Positions 1-10,015 are shown, numbered from the stretch's first letter. The stretch is 64,000 nt of DNA from Capnocytophaga sp. ARDL2 (GCF_041530365.1 NZ_CP168034.1:1178001-1242000); one strand, 5' to 3'. The notes: generated from the letters alone by a model not told the origin. A program made the numbers and translations.

Positions 1-1
1 A

Positions 2-490
2 AGCAAAATCACCGATTTTATAGCCAATGGCGATGTGATGGAGATATTGCAAATCTACAAATTCATCGAATTGTATGGATTTAGATTTGCATCCGTACGC
101 GTACAAATGATCGATTATCCCGATTTAGCCCCCTTTGATACCATTGTGCTTTTGGACACACTTAACGCCGATGCACCTGCTTTGACTTACGAACAAAATC
201 AAATGTTGTATCAAGAAATAGCCAAAGATTACGAGGACATTTCACAAGCCTATTTGCGTATGCAAAAAATCAAAAACAACGAATATTTCAACGCTTTGCA
301 GATAAAATTTGCCTATGCTGTTACCTGCCATAAAGCACAAGGTGGACAGTGGGATACGGTTTTTGTAGAGCAACCTTATTTACCAGAAGGACTGTCAAAA
401 GACGCTGTTCGTTGGTTGTACACCGCCCTCACTCGTACCCAGAAAAAAGCCTATTTGATAGGTTTTGAGGATAAGTATTTTGATAATTAA
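2..490 (+). CDS. ATP-dependent RecD-like DNA helicase, C-terminal part (5' end outside window)
   Basis: The frame is open from base 2, so the gene starts before the window; about 160 C-terminal residues are seen. The motif TCHKAQGGQWDTVFVE is the UvrD_C_2 signature (helicase motif V/Va region) and ALTRTQKKAYLIGF is motif VI with the R that contacts ATP. These belong to superfamily 1B helicases of the RecD/exonuclease V alpha type. The Walker A part lies outside the window, so the exact subfamily (RecD2-like versus other SF1 helicase) cannot be settled. Role inferred: ATP-driven 5'-3' DNA unwinding in repair. A GTG at 35 is an internal codon, not the start. Confidence 0.85.
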   Translation, partial: SKITDFIANGDVMEILQIYKFIELYGFRFASVRVQMIDYPDLAPFDTIVLLDTLNADAPALTYEQNQMLYQEIAKDYEDISQAYLRMQKIKNNEYFNALQIKFAYAVTCHKAQGGQWDTVFVEQPYLPEGLSKDAVRWLYTALTRTQKKAYLIGFEDKYFDN

Positions 491-574
491 TAATGTATAA
501 TGTACAATTGAAATACGAGGTGAAGCCGACTGAGATAAAAATCGTATATTTACAAAAAAATAGAATAGCATGGG

Positions 575-780
575 ATGTTAGTTCATGCAACAACAAATAG
601 TCAAAATGAGGTTTTGATAGCTTTATTAAAAGAAATGAATATAGAATTTGAAATAACTACAGAATATGAGTATGATTATTTGCAGAAGAAGATTTACTAA
701 AAATTGAAAAAGGAAAGGAACAAGTCAAATTAGGAAAAGCGGTACCAAGTTATGAAGTTATAAAAAATATGCGAAACTAG
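575..780 (+). pseudogene. Decayed antitoxin gene of a type II toxin-antitoxin pair
   Basis: From ATG 575 the frame reads MLVHATTNSQNEVLIALLKE and ends early in KKIY-stop. In another frame from about 691 the sequence continues EEDLLKIEKGKEQVKLGKAV to the TAG at 778-780. One lost T in the TTT tract near 679-682 would restore a protein of about 67 residues. Size, the position 3 bp before a RelE/ParE-like toxin remnant and the charged C-terminal half fit a small antitoxin. Family assignment is an inference from context. Confidence 0.6.
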
Positions 781-783
781 GAT

Positions 784-1076
784 ATGGAGATAGAATGGGT
801 TAAAGAAGCGAATGTTAGTGTTCAAAATACCTTAGATTATTGGGATGAAATAAATAAATTTATTTTTTATGCCGATAAAATTATTGATGCTGTAGAAAAG
901 AAGAAGAAATATAGAAAAAAGATCCTTATTTTCTATCAAAATATGTAAAGAAAATAAACTTTTTTTTAAAAGTGTTTTTTGATGGAAAGTTTTCTTTGTT
1001 TTATGATATTGATGTAGAAAATGGTGTAATAAGAATAATACATTTTCGAAGCAATAGACAAAAAACTTTAAATTAA
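784..1076 (+). pseudogene. Decayed RelE/ParE-family toxin gene
   Basis: The first frame starts MEIEWVKEANVSVQNTLDYW and runs to a stop near 946. A second frame from about 908 reads DPYFLSKYVKKINFFLKVFF then GKFSLFYDIDVENGVIRIIH and FRSNRQKTLN-stop. This order (N-terminal helices, PYFLSKYV, FFDGKFSLFYDI strand, FRSNRQ end) is that of RelE/ParE toxins of Bacteroidota. A single missing A in the A6 tract near 907-912 separates the frames. Together with the antitoxin remnant just upstream it makes an inactive or mis-sequenced TA module. It ends 3 bp before kdsB. Confidence 0.65.
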
Positions 1077-1079
1077 TTT

Positions 1080-1814
1080 ATGAAAAAAATAGCTGTAATA
1101 CCTGCAAGGTATAATTCTACAAGATTTCCTGCCAAATTGGTGCAAGACCTAAACGGAAAACCAGTAATTGTGAGAACATATCTTGCAGTAAAAAATACCC
1201 AATTGTTTGACGATGTTATCGTTGCAACCGATTCAGAACAAATAAAACAACTCATCGAGAGCGAAGGTGGTCGTGTATTTATGAGCGTAAGATCTCACGA
1301 AAGCGGAAGCGACCGCATAGCTGAGGCTGTCGCATCTATTGATACCGATGTAGTGGTAAATATTCAAGGAGATGAACCCTTTGTATCGAAAGAAAATCTT
1401 CAAGCTATGCTCGATGCCTTGGAGGCTGATACCGAAAAGCAAATTTCTTTGGCATCGGTGATGACACCAATCACCGCATGGGAAGATATAGAAAATCCCA
1501 ACCATGTAAAAGTGGTATTGGATAAGGACGATAACGCTTTGTATTTTTCGCGTTCTGTAATTCCATATCCAAGAGAAAAACAGCAAAAGATGCCTTATTT
1601 CAAGCATATAGGATTGTATGCCTTTCGCAAAGAAGCCTTGAGGCAATTTACACAATGGGAAACAGGCGTGTTGGAAAACATCGAAAAACTCGAACAACTC
1701 CGCTATCTCGAAAACGGAAAGAAAATAAAGATGATACGCACCCAACACATAGGAATAGGTATCGATACTGAGGAAGATTTAACAAAAGCACGTTTACATT
1801 GGCATAAAGATTGA
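1080..1814 (+). CDS. kdsB: 3-deoxy-manno-octulosonate cytidylyltransferase (CMP-Kdo synthetase)
   Basis: KdsB activates Kdo with CTP to give CMP-Kdo, the donor for the inner core of lipopolysaccharide, in the cytoplasm. The 244-residue product has the family length. Visible motifs are [15 protein letters not shown] near the N-terminus (nucleotide binding), VATDSEQI, and VNIQGDEPF around residue 90, which holds the metal-binding Asp region. The closing segment [14 protein letters not shown] is also typical. It follows the broken TA remnant and stands apart from kdsD at 12.3 kb, which supplies an earlier step of the same pathway. Confidence 0.97.
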   Translation: MKKIAVIPARYNSTRFPAKLVQDLNGKPVIVRTYLAVKNTQLFDDVIVATDSEQIKQLIESEGGRVFMSVRSHESGSDRIAEAVASIDTDVVVNIQGDEPFVSKENLQAMLDALEADTEKQISLASVMTPITAWEDIENPNHVKVVLDKDDNALYFSRSVIPYPREKQQKMPYFKHIGLYAFRKEALRQFTQWETGVLENIEKLEQLRYLENGKKIKMIRTQHIGIGIDTEEDLTKARLHWHKD

Positions 1815-1844
1815 TATGTATCTATACTCAAAGTAAATGAGTAA

Positions 1845-2237
1845 ATGAATATGAAAAAATCGATAATAGCTTTACTACTTCTTGGGAGTTTCACCGCATG
1901 TAACAACAAGGTAAATCCAGAAATCGGAGGACAAAAAGACGAATATGGTTGTCTTTCTGCTGCTGGTGAAACGTGGAGCGAATTGAGGCAAAGTTGCATT
2001 CAGGTTTTTAACGAAGGTCTGCGTCTCAATCCTATCATTACAAGTGACAACGATGCGGTAATCAGTGCTTTTTTGTTGGAAAGCGAAGATAAAAAAACGA
2101 TGGAAATATTTTTGCCATCAGGAGAGACACAGTTATTGCCTGTTACTGCCGAAGGAGTTTATGAAAAGAAAAAATACAAATACATAGCCGAGGAACAAGC
2201 ATTGTATATAGACAATGTGATAAAATACAAAGGATAA
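1845..2237 (+). CDS. Small hypothetical lipoprotein
   Basis: A 130-residue protein with signal MKKSIIALLLLGSFTAC, where the Cys after GSFTA is a good lipobox; a second ATG at 1851 gives the more usual MKK start. The mature part contains YGCLSAAGETWSELRQSCIQ, two Cys that could pair in the periplasm, and a C-terminal KYKYIAEEQALYIDN. I do not recognise a named family beyond a short conserved lipoprotein of Bacteroidota. It lies between kdsB and dps on the same strand with gaps of 30 and 23 bp, so co-transcription is possible. Membrane anchoring is inferred from the signal. Confidence 0.8.
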   Translation: MNMKKSIIALLLLGSFTACNNKVNPEIGGQKDEYGCLSAAGETWSELRQSCIQVFNEGLRLNPIITSDNDAVISAFLLESEDKKTMEIFLPSGETQLLPVTAEGVYEKKKYKYIAEEQALYIDNVIKYKG

Positions 2238-2260
2238 TATTAATTAATTTTTTATACATA

Positions 2261-2707
2261 ATGAGCAGACAAAACACTTACGAGTTGGCATTGAATCAAT
2301 TGTTGGCCAATTATCAAGTACACTATCAAAACTTGCGTTCTTTGCATTGGAACATCAAAGGAGAAAACTTTTTCGAATTGCATGTAAAATACGAAGAATG
2401 GTATAATCGTACTTTGGAAATTATTGACGAATTGGCAGAGAGATTATTGACATTAGACTTGCAACCGTTGTCAAATTTTTCTTCTTATTTGGCTACGAGC
2501 GAAATCAAAGAGAACGATATTATCACTGACGGCAAAACAGGTATGCAATACATTTTCGAAGCTCAGCAAATTTTATTGAAGCAAGAGCGTTTGATTATGG
2601 GATTGGCTGATGAAAAAGAAGATGAGGGTACCAACGCATTGATGAGTGACTTGATCAGAGAAAAAGAAAAGGAAAACTGGATGCTACGTGCGTGGTTAAA
2701 CAAATAA
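2261..2707 (+). CDS. dps: Dps-family ferritin (DNA-binding/iron-storage protein)
   Basis: Dps forms a 12-subunit shell that oxidises Fe(II) with hydrogen peroxide and protects DNA. The 148-residue sequence shows the intersubunit ferroxidase ligands in the expected spacing: His29 (LHW), His41 (FFELH), Glu45, Asp56 and Glu60 (IIDELAERL). The C-terminal helix KENWMLRAWLNK also fits. There is no long Lys-rich N-terminal tail, so direct DNA binding is uncertain and the protein may act mainly in iron detoxification. A strong hairpin follows the stop. Confidence 0.93.
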   Translation: MSRQNTYELALNQLLANYQVHYQNLRSLHWNIKGENFFELHVKYEEWYNRTLEIIDELAERLLTLDLQPLSNFSSYLATSEIKENDIITDGKTGMQYIFEAQQILLKQERLIMGLADEKEDEGTNALMSDLIREKEKENWMLRAWLNK

Positions 2708-2710
2708 GAA

Positions 2711-2732
2711 AAAGCTGCCAATTGGCAGCTTT
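2711..2732. terminator. Bidirectional terminator between dps and fadD
   Basis: A perfect 22-bp palindrome (AAAGCTGCCAA and its complement) sits between two convergent genes and is flanked by A and T runs, so it can end transcription from both sides. Confidence 0.85.
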
Positions 2733-2737
2733 ATTTC

Positions 2738-4522
2738 TTATTCTTTTGTATTACTGTAAATCTTTTGATACAAATCTTTGTACTTTTCCAAAATTACTTT
2801 TCGTTTCAATTTCAAAGTTGGAGTCAATTCTCCTGTGTCTATAGACCAAACATTTGGTGTGAGTTCAAAGCGTTTGATTTGCTCCCATTTACCAAATTTT
2901 TGATTGATATGTTCGATTTCTTGTTTGATTCGTTCTTTTACCTCTGGATGGTTACAAACTTCTTCTAAAGAAAAACCTAATGAAATTCCTTTTCTATTGG
3001 CCCATTCTTTTAAAAAATCAAAATTTGGTTGAATCAAAGCCGCTGGCATTTTTTCTCCCTCACCAATTACCATTACTTGTTCGATAAAACGAGAAAGTTT
3101 AAACGAATTTTCCAATACCTGTGGTGCAATGTATTTTCCCCCCGAAGTTTTAAACATTTCTTTCTTGCGGTCTGTGATAAACAAGAAACCATCTTCGTCG
3201 ATTTTTCCAATATCTCCAGTGTGGAACCAACCGTCTGTAAAGGCTTCAGCTGTTTTTTCTTCGTCTTTAAAATAACCTTGAGTTACCGAAGGAGCTTTAC
3301 ATAAAATCTCACCATCTTCGGCAATTTTTACCGTTACATTGCTCAATACTTTTCCTACAGAACCCAATTTCCAACCGTTGTTTCGGCGGTCGTTTACAGA
3401 GATTACTGGCGAAGTTTCCGTAAGTCCATACCCTTCCAAAATAGGAATATCTGCCGTGGCAAATATTCTACCCAATTTTCCAGAAAGTGGAGCAGAACCC
3501 GATACTAAATAATGTAAATTTCCACCCAATGCCTCTTTCCATTTAGAGAAAATGAGTTTGCGTGCCCATTTCAATTGGAAGTTGTACCATGCACCGGCTT
3601 TCAATGGCACATCAAAATCTTTTCCTAAGCCCAATGCCCAGAAAAACAAAGCTTTTTTGATTCCTGTAAGTTCGCTTCCTTTCGCATAAATTTTATCATA
3701 AACCTTTTCTACTACTCTTGGTACTACGGTCATTACATTAGGTTTTACCTCTTGAAGGTTTTGCGAAATCGTTTCAATCGATTCGGCAAAGTGAATAGAA
3801 ACCCCATTGGCTTGATAGATATACAATACGGTGCGTTCGAAAATATGACAACAAGGCAAGAAACTCAACGATTTAAAGTTACCTTTTGTCAAATCAAAGC
3901 GTTCTGTACCACCAAACACATTGGAAACGATATTGTTGTGTGTCAACAATACCCCTTTGGGTTTTCCTGTAGTACCCGAAGTGTAAATAATTGAAGATAA
4001 GTCGTTTGGGTGTACTCGATTTTTGTGTTCTTCGATAAGCAGAGGGTTCATAATGTTTTTTCCAGCTTCGAGTACTTTTGACCAATTGGCACAACCAGGA
4101 ATTTCGTCAAAAGAAAAAATACCTCTCAATTTAGGCAAATTCATTTTGATTTGATCCAATTTGTCGAGGATAGATTTATCCGAAATAAACACATACAAAC
4201 TTTCAGAGTGTTTCAAAATATATTCGTAATCTTCGGCAGAAATGGTAGGGTAAATAGGTACAGTTACAGCACCCAGCTGCAAAATACCAATATCCATAAT
4301 ATTCCATTCTGTACGATTGGATGAGGTAATCAAGGCGATTTTATCACCTTTTTTGATTCCCATATCGAGCAAAGCACTCGAGATATAATTTGCCTGTTGA
4401 ATATATTCATCGATAGAAGTAGCGATCCATTCGCCGTTTTTCTTACTTACCAAAGCTTTTTGCTGAGGATAATGTCCCTTTTGATAATAGGGAATGTCAA
4501 ATATTCTATAAATTCCTTCCAT
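2738..4522 (-). CDS. Long-chain fatty acid-CoA ligase (AMP-dependent synthetase)
   Basis: The enzyme activates fatty acids to acyl-CoA through an acyl-AMP intermediate. The 594-residue product has the adenylate-forming P-loop YTSGTTGKPKGVLLTHNN near residue 180, the motif LEGYGLTETSP near 360, and DGWFHTGDIG with TDRKKEMFKTSGGKYI in the C-terminal lid, where the last Lys region is catalytic. Length and the C-terminal sequence match the bacterial long-chain acyl-CoA synthetase group (COG1022). No signal peptide. It is monocistronic, converging on dps. Use in beta-oxidation or lipid recycling is inferred; substrate chain length cannot be read from sequence. Confidence 0.95.
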   Translation of the reverse strand: MEGIYRIFDIPYYQKGHYPQQKALVSKKNGEWIATSIDEYIQQANYISSALLDMGIKKGDKIALITSSNRTEWNIMDIGILQLGAVTVPIYPTISAEDYEYILKHSESLYVFISDKSILDKLDQIKMNLPKLRGIFSFDEIPGCANWSKVLEAGKNIMNPLLIEEHKNRVHPNDLSSIIYTSGTTGKPKGVLLTHNNIVSNVFGGTERFDLTKGNFKSLSFLPCCHIFERTVLYIYQANGVSIHFAESIETISQNLQEVKPNVMTVVPRVVEKVYDKIYAKGSELTGIKKALFFWALGLGKDFDVPLKAGAWYNFQLKWARKLIFSKWKEALGGNLHYLVSGSAPLSGKLGRIFATADIPILEGYGLTETSPVISVNDRRNNGWKLGSVGKVLSNVTVKIAEDGEILCKAPSVTQGYFKDEEKTAEAFTDGWFHTGDIGKIDEDGFLFITDRKKEMFKTSGGKYIAPQVLENSFKLSRFIEQVMVIGEGEKMPAALIQPNFDFLKEWANRKGISLGFSLEEVCNHPEVKERIKQEIEHINQKFGKWEQIKRFELTPNVWSIDTGELTPTLKLKRKVILEKYKDLYQKIYSNTKE

Positions 4523-4690
4523 AGTTGTTTTGTTTTATTTGTTTATCGTATCTCTGTAATCGATTTTTTAAGCTAAAAAATCATTTTTAGAGATAAAACA
4601 AACCTTTATCGGTATAAATTTAAAAAAAATGTTTGATAAATTTTATTTTCGAAAAAAATAATGCTTTAATTGTTCAATTTTACTTGTTTT

Positions 4691-6166
4691 CTACTCTTTG
4701 TCTTCCCAAAAATCACAATTTTTCAAACCAATTTTTTTCGAATTAAATACAGGTTTTTCTATGCCATTTTTCTTTTGTTTGAGGTAATCTTTCCATACTT
4801 TGATGACGATATTGCTCAGCAATAATATTGCGATAATATTTACCCAAGCCATCAATCCTACACCAATATCACCTACAGCCCAAGCCAATTTTGCTTCTTT
4901 TATCGTTCCTATATAAATAGCAAATAGAAAACACACTCTCAATATCCAAATATAAACCTGGGCATTTCGCTTTCCTTTAAAAATATAGGCAATATTGGTT
5001 TCGGCATAATAATAATACGCCAAAATCGTAGTAAATGCAAAGAAAAATAATGCAATAGCTACAAAATGCGAACCGATACTTGGGAAGTGATGATTCAATG
5101 CCTCTTGTGTAAACGAAGTGTATTCAACCCCTGGTAAATGTTCAACAACAAACTGTTGTGTAGCTTCGTTTTGTACATTGTATTTTCCGGTAAAAAGTAT
5201 CATAAAAGCGGTCGCTGTACAGATAAAAAGTGTATCTACATATACCGAAAACGCTTGAACCAATCCTTGTTCGGCAGGGTGATTTACTTCAGAAGCTGCT
5301 GCTGCATGAGGAGCAGTACCTTGCCCTGCTTCGTTGGAATAAATTCCTCGTTTGATTCCCCATGCAATAGCCGACCCCATCATACCAGCAAAGGCTGATT
5401 CGTTACTAAACGCCGATTCAAAAATCAATGAAAAGGCGGCAGGAATTTCTGAAAAATGCATCCCTATAATGATGAGTACCATGATGATATATCCTACCGC
5501 CATAAAAGGTACGATGATTTGAGTTACATTTCCCAATCGTTTTACACCTCCAAAAATGATGATAGAAACTAAAGTAATAATTGCCAATCCTACAGTATTG
5601 ATTTCCACAGATGCTACGGTGATATTTGGAATGCTAACCGATTGATTTAGTGATTGTACGATGCTGTTGCTTTGGATTCCTGGTAGCAACAAACCACAAC
5701 TCAAAATTGTAATTAGGGCGAATAAGATAGCGTACCATTTGATACCCAACCCTTTTTCAATGTAATAGGCAGGTCCCCCACGATATTCGCCTTTGATTTC
5801 TTGTTTGTAAATTTGCCCTAAAGTAGCTTCAGCAAATGCAGAAGCAGCTCCCAATACGGCAATCAACCACATCCAAAACACCGCACCAGGACCTCCTAAA
5901 GCGATTGCCGAGGCTACTCCGATGATATTTCCTGTACCCACACGACCAGAAATAGCCAATGAAAAGGCTTGGAAAGGAGAGATTCCTTGAGTAGATTTGT
6001 TTCCTGTAAGAAGCAATTTAACCATAGTAGGAATATAGCGAAACTGTAAAAATCCCGTGCGTATCGAAAAATATATTCCCGATAGTACACACAATCCTAT
6101 CAAATAATACGACCAAACATAATCGCTAATTTTTGCTATAAAATCTTCCATTGTTTTATTTTTCAA
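4691..6166 (-). CDS. Sodium:alanine symporter (AGCS family)
   Basis: A 491-residue inner-membrane protein with about 10-11 hydrophobic segments. The stretches GRVGTGNIIGVASAIALGGP and EATLGQIYK, and later GIKRGIYSNEAGQGTAPHAA, are hallmark sequences of the alanine/glycine:cation symporter family. It takes up alanine or glycine with Na+. The stop codon of the upstream gene (6171 on the same strand) is only 4 bp away, so the two form an operon. An internal Met six codons in is an alternative start. Substrate preference between alanine, glycine or serine is not resolved. Confidence 0.94.
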   Translation of the reverse strand: MKNKTMEDFIAKISDYVWSYYLIGLCVLSGIYFSIRTGFLQFRYIPTMVKLLLTGNKSTQGISPFQAFSLAISGRVGTGNIIGVASAIALGGPGAVFWMWLIAVLGAASAFAEATLGQIYKQEIKGEYRGGPAYYIEKGLGIKWYAILFALITILSCGLLLPGIQSNSIVQSLNQSVSIPNITVASVEINTVGLAIITLVSIIIFGGVKRLGNVTQIIVPFMAVGYIIMVLIIIGMHFSEIPAAFSLIFESAFSNESAFAGMMGSAIAWGIKRGIYSNEAGQGTAPHAAAASEVNHPAEQGLVQAFSVYVDTLFICTATAFMILFTGKYNVQNEATQQFVVEHLPGVEYTSFTQEALNHHFPSIGSHFVAIALFFFAFTTILAYYYYAETNIAYIFKGKRNAQVYIWILRVCFLFAIYIGTIKEAKLAWAVGDIGVGLMAWVNIIAILLLSNIVIKVWKDYLKQKKNGIEKPVFNSKKIGLKNCDFWEDKE

Positions 6167-6170
6167 AAAG

Positions 6171-7553
6171 TTATATAAAAAAGATATAGGCCAATGTAAA
6201 TGAGGCTATAAACCCAATCAAATCAGAAAAAAGCATGACACCGAGTGCATATCGTGTGTTTCTGATACCTACAGCTCCAAAATAAACAGCCAATACATAA
6301 AAGGTCGTATCTGTACTACCTTGAACGATGCCTGTCAACTTTGCTTGAAAGGAATCTACACCAAACGTATTCATCGCATCGACCATCATACCTCTTGCCC
6401 CCGAACCAGACAATGGTTTGATGAGTGCTGTGGGTAATCCGTCAACAAATCTTGGGTCTAAACTCGTATAAGAAACTCCCCATCGAATACCGTCTAATAT
6501 CAAATCAAATACGCCCGAGGTACGTAATAAGGAGATACTAATCAAAATTCCTACAAGATACGGCATGATTTTTACACAGACTGAAAATCCGTCTTTTGCA
6601 CCTTCGATAAATGCATCAAACACATTGATTTTTTTGTAAACTCCTCCTAATACGATAGCTAAAAAGATAAAAAGTATTAGTCCATTGCTCAGTATTTTGC
6701 TAAACGAATCAAGCTCCATTTTGTCTAATTGAACTAAAAAATAGACAAACGTTGCAATTACAAAGGATATTCCTCCCAAAAATAAAAATAATACAGGTTG
6801 CAACAAATTGATTTTCTGTTTTACAGCTACTAAAATCAATGCAGCTAAGGTAGACATAAAAGTTGACAACATACATGGTAAAAAGACGTCAGTAGGGGAT
6901 TCGGCTCCCATTGATGCTCTTATGGCGATGATAGACACAGGGATGATCGTCAATCCGCTGGCGTGTAAACACAAAAACATAATTTGCGAATTGGACGCTT
7001 TGTCTTTATCAGGATTGATTTCTTGTAAACTTTCCATAGCTCTTAGTCCAAAAGGCGTTGCTGCATTGTCCAATCCTAAAAGGTTTGCCGAAAAATTGAG
7101 CATCATTTGTCCAAAAGCAGGGTGATTTTTGGGTACTTCGGGAAATAATTTTGAAAAAAAAGGATGAATCCATCGACTCAACAGTCGTATACCACCTGCT
7201 TTTTCGGCAATAGACATAAATCCCATAAATAGCGTCATAATACCGATCAATCCCAAACAGATATTGATAGCTATTTTACTTGTAGTAATGATACCATCGG
7301 CTTTTTGAATGCGATACAAAGTGATGTTTTCTTGTTTTTCTTTGTATAAAATCTCTTTAGAATCGTTGATTTTATCTTGGTGTAGTTCGAAAAAATCACT
7401 TTTCGGATAAGTTTGCAACCAAACGGTATCACCAGAATTTCCAACAATCATATCGTTGTAAATATCTTTGTATGAGTCTGAAAATAGATGTTTTCCAAAT
7501 GCAATGGAGATAGCTACAATGATAAAAGCACTCCAAATTCTACTTAATGCCAT
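6171..7553 (-). CDS. Nucleoside-recognition (Gate) domain membrane protein, SpmA-SpmB fusion type
   Basis: 460 residues with an N-terminal membrane anchor, a periplasmic loop of about 80 residues and two membrane Gate-domain halves. The first half has NLLGLDNAATPFGLRAME, as in SpmA; the second has SGSGARGMMVDAMNTFG and VQGSTDTTFYVLAVYFG, as in SpmB. Fused SpmA/SpmB proteins occur in many non-sporulating Bacteroidota. The transported solute is not known; the family name comes from similarity to nucleoside transporters. It is the first gene of a two-gene operon with the alanine symporter. Confidence 0.88.
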   Translation of the reverse strand: MALSRIWSAFIIVAISIAFGKHLFSDSYKDIYNDMIVGNSGDTVWLQTYPKSDFFELHQDKINDSKEILYKEKQENITLYRIQKADGIITTSKIAINICLGLIGIMTLFMGFMSIAEKAGGIRLLSRWIHPFFSKLFPEVPKNHPAFGQMMLNFSANLLGLDNAATPFGLRAMESLQEINPDKDKASNSQIMFLCLHASGLTIIPVSIIAIRASMGAESPTDVFLPCMLSTFMSTLAALILVAVKQKINLLQPVLFLFLGGISFVIATFVYFLVQLDKMELDSFSKILSNGLILFIFLAIVLGGVYKKINVFDAFIEGAKDGFSVCVKIMPYLVGILISISLLRTSGVFDLILDGIRWGVSYTSLDPRFVDGLPTALIKPLSGSGARGMMVDAMNTFGVDSFQAKLTGIVQGSTDTTFYVLAVYFGAVGIRNTRYALGVMLFSDLIGFIASFTLAYIFFI

Positions 7554-7739
7554 AGTTTTTTGTTTGATTCACAAATTTAATTCAATTGATTGGAAATTGG
7601 TAATGAAATAGATAAAAGATGTTTATTTTATTTTTGTTTTTTATTAAATGTTTAAAATTGAGATGTTTATTAGTTTTTTATATTTTGTTGAATGTAGCTA
7701 ATCAATTCCCTTTCCCAAGAAATTCAGGATTTGTACTTC

Positions 7740-7767
7740 TTTGTATTTAATACTTTGTATTTAATAC
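7740..7767. repeat. Two tandem copies of a 14-bp unit upstream of era
   Basis: The unit TTTGTATTTAATAC occurs twice without a gap just upstream of the era promoter. It may be a simple slippage duplication; no function can be shown. Confidence 0.7.
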
Positions 7768-7776
7768 ATTAAATCG

Positions 7777-7784
7777 TACCTTTG
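7777..7784 (+). promoter_or_regulatory. Predicted promoter -7 element for era-der
   Basis: TACCTTTG fits the TAnnTTTG element used by the primary sigma factor of Bacteroidota and lies 18 bp before the era start codon. Confidence 0.6.
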
Positions 7785-7801
7785 TAAATTATCTAATAGA
7801 A

Positions 7802-8686
7802 ATGACACACAAAGCAGGTTTTGTAAATATTATCGGAAATCCCAATGTGGGAAAATCTACACTGATGAACGCTTTCGTTGGTGAGCGTTTGTCTATCATT
7901 ACTTCAAAAGCTCAAACCACTCGACATAGAATATTGGGGATTGTAAACGGAGATGATTTTCAAATGGTGTTGTCTGATACACCTGGAATCATCAAACCCG
8001 CTTACGAATTGCAATCTTCGATGATGGATTTTGTAAAAACAGCTTTCGAAGATGCCGATGTGCTGATTTATATGGTGGAAATTGGTGAAAAAGAACTAAA
8101 AGATGAGGATTTTTTTAGAAAAATTCAACATGCAAAAGTTCCTGTTTTACTTTTGATTAATAAAATAGATAAATCCAACCAAGAAACATTAGAGGCTCAG
8201 ACACAACATTGGAAAGAAAAAGTGCCCAATGCGGAAATTTATCCTATATCGGCATTGAACAATTTCAATGTGCAAGAAGTCTTTAATCGCATTGTAGAAT
8301 TATTGCCGGATTCGCCTCCGTATTATCCAAAAGATGCCTTGACAGATAAACCAGAACGATTTTTTGTAAACGAAATCATTCGCGAAAAAATCTTGTTGAA
8401 CTATCAAAAGGAAATTCCGTATTCGGTAGAAATCGAAACCGAAGAATTTAAAGAAGACGACGAAATCATCCGTATTAAAGCGGTGATTATGGTGGAAAGA
8501 GATAGCCAAAAAGGAATCATCATAGGACACAAAGGAGAGTCTATCAAAAAAGTAGGTATGCAGGCAAGAGAAGAAATGGAAAAATTCTTTGGAAAGCAAG
8601 TGCATATAGAAATGTTTGTAAAAGTAAATAAAGATTGGAGAAACAATTCGTATCAATTGAGGCGTTTTGGATACCAACAAAAATAA
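7802..8686 (+). CDS. era: GTPase Era
   Basis: Era binds the 3' end of 16S rRNA and helps assemble the 30S subunit. The 294-residue product has G1 GNPNVGKST (residues about 12-20), G3 DTPG, G4 NKID and a C-terminal KH domain with IIGHKGESIKKVGMQ, the RNA-binding GxxG-like loop. Length is usual. It is followed by der after 6 bp, so the two ribosome-assembly GTPases form an operon driven from the promoter at 7777. Confidence 0.98.
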   Translation: MTHKAGFVNIIGNPNVGKSTLMNAFVGERLSIITSKAQTTRHRILGIVNGDDFQMVLSDTPGIIKPAYELQSSMMDFVKTAFEDADVLIYMVEIGEKELKDEDFFRKIQHAKVPVLLLINKIDKSNQETLEAQTQHWKEKVPNAEIYPISALNNFNVQEVFNRIVELLPDSPPYYPKDALTDKPERFFVNEIIREKILLNYQKEIPYSVEIETEEFKEDDEIIRIKAVIMVERDSQKGIIIGHKGESIKKVGMQAREEMEKFFGKQVHIEMFVKVNKDWRNNSYQLRRFGYQQK

Positions 8687-8692
8687 TAAAAT

Positions 8693-10003
8693 ATGGGAAA
8701 TATAGTAGCCATAGTAGGAAGACCCAATGTGGGCAAATCTACATTTTTCAATCGTTTGATTCAGCGTCGTGAGGCGATTGTAGATTCGGTAAGCGGTGTT
8801 ACTCGCGATAGAAATTATGGAAAATCTGAGTGGAACGGAAAGGAATTTTCTGTTATCGACACAGGGGGATATGTAAAAGGTTCGGATGATATTTTCGAAG
8901 GAGAAATACGTCGTCAGGTAGAATTGGCAATAAACGAAGCAGATGCCATTGTTTTTGTGGTAGACGTGGAAGAGGGAATTACCCCTATGGATGAGGAGGT
9001 TGCCAAATTGCTAAGAAAAGTTACCAAACCTATCATTTTGGTAGTAAATAAGGTGGATTCTGCCAAAAGAGAGCAAGATGCCTTTGAATTTTACAATTTA
9101 GGATTGGGAGAATATTTTACCATGTCAGGAATCAGTGGTAGTGGTACAGGAGAAGTTTTGGATAAAATCGTAGAGGTATTGCCAGAATTGGAGGCTCCAG
9201 ACCCAGATGCAGAAGAATTGCCAAGATTTGCCGTAGTAGGTCGTCCAAATGCAGGAAAATCGTCGTTTATCAACGCATTGATTGGCGAAGAACGCTTTGT
9301 AGTTACAGATATTGCAGGTACTACTCGCGATGCGATTGACACCAAATACAACCGTTTTGGATTTGAATTCAATTTGGTGGACACAGCCGGAATCCGCAGA
9401 AAATCAAAGGTAAAAGAAGATTTGGAGTTTTATTCGGTAATGCGTTCGGTTCGTGCCATTGAGCATAGTGATGTATGTATTTTGATGATTGATGCCACCA
9501 GAGGATTTGAAGGTCAAGATCAAAATATCTTTTGGTTGGCAGAAAAAAACAGAAAAGGTGTAGTGATTTTGGTAAACAAATGGGATTTGGTTGAAAAAGA
9601 TACCATGACAACCAAGCAATATGAGGAAAAAATCCGCAAAGAGATTGCACCTTTTACCGATGTACCTATTTTGTTTGTATCGGCATTGACCAAACAACGT
9701 TTGTTGAAAGCCTTGGAAGCAGCAGTGCAAGTATATGAAAACAGAAAACAACGCATTGCAACATCCAAACTCAACGAAACTATGTTGCCAATCATCGAAC
9801 ACAATCCACCACCAGCAATTAAAGGTAAGTATATCAAAATCAAATATTGTATGCAATTGCCAACAGCAATACCACAGTTTGTATTCTTTGCCAATTTGCC
9901 ACAATACATCAAAGATCCTTACAAGCGATTTGTAGAAAATAAATTGAGAGAAATCTACAATTTTGAAGGAGTGCCTATTGATATTTATTTCCGTCAGAAA
10001 TAA
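8693..10003 (+). CDS. der: GTPase Der (EngA)
   Basis: Der acts in 50S ribosome maturation. The 436-residue protein has two tandem GTPase domains: the first starts with GRPNVGKST and has DTGG and NKVD, the second starts at about residue 180 with GRPNAGKSS and has DTAG and NKWD. A KH-like C-terminal domain follows (about 350-436). This double-G architecture is unique to Der. It is the second gene after era and is closed by a strong terminator shared with recQ. Confidence 0.98.
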   Translation: MGNIVAIVGRPNVGKSTFFNRLIQRREAIVDSVSGVTRDRNYGKSEWNGKEFSVIDTGGYVKGSDDIFEGEIRRQVELAINEADAIVFVVDVEEGITPMDEEVAKLLRKVTKPIILVVNKVDSAKREQDAFEFYNLGLGEYFTMSGISGSGTGEVLDKIVEVLPELEAPDPDAEELPRFAVVGRPNAGKSSFINALIGEERFVVTDIAGTTRDAIDTKYNRFGFEFNLVDTAGIRRKSKVKEDLEFYSVMRSVRAIEHSDVCILMIDATRGFEGQDQNIFWLAEKNRKGVVILVNKWDLVEKDTMTTKQYEEKIRKEIAPFTDVPILFVSALTKQRLLKALEAAVQVYENRKQRIATSKLNETMLPIIEHNPPPAIKGKYIKIKYCMQLPTAIPQFVFFANLPQYIKDPYKRFVENKLREIYNFEGVPIDIYFRQK

Positions 10004-10015
10004 TAATGGATATAA

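Noticed and set aside
35..37. GTG 35 as helicase start
   Set aside because: The frame is open to the left edge with family-like sequence before it (KITDFIANGD).
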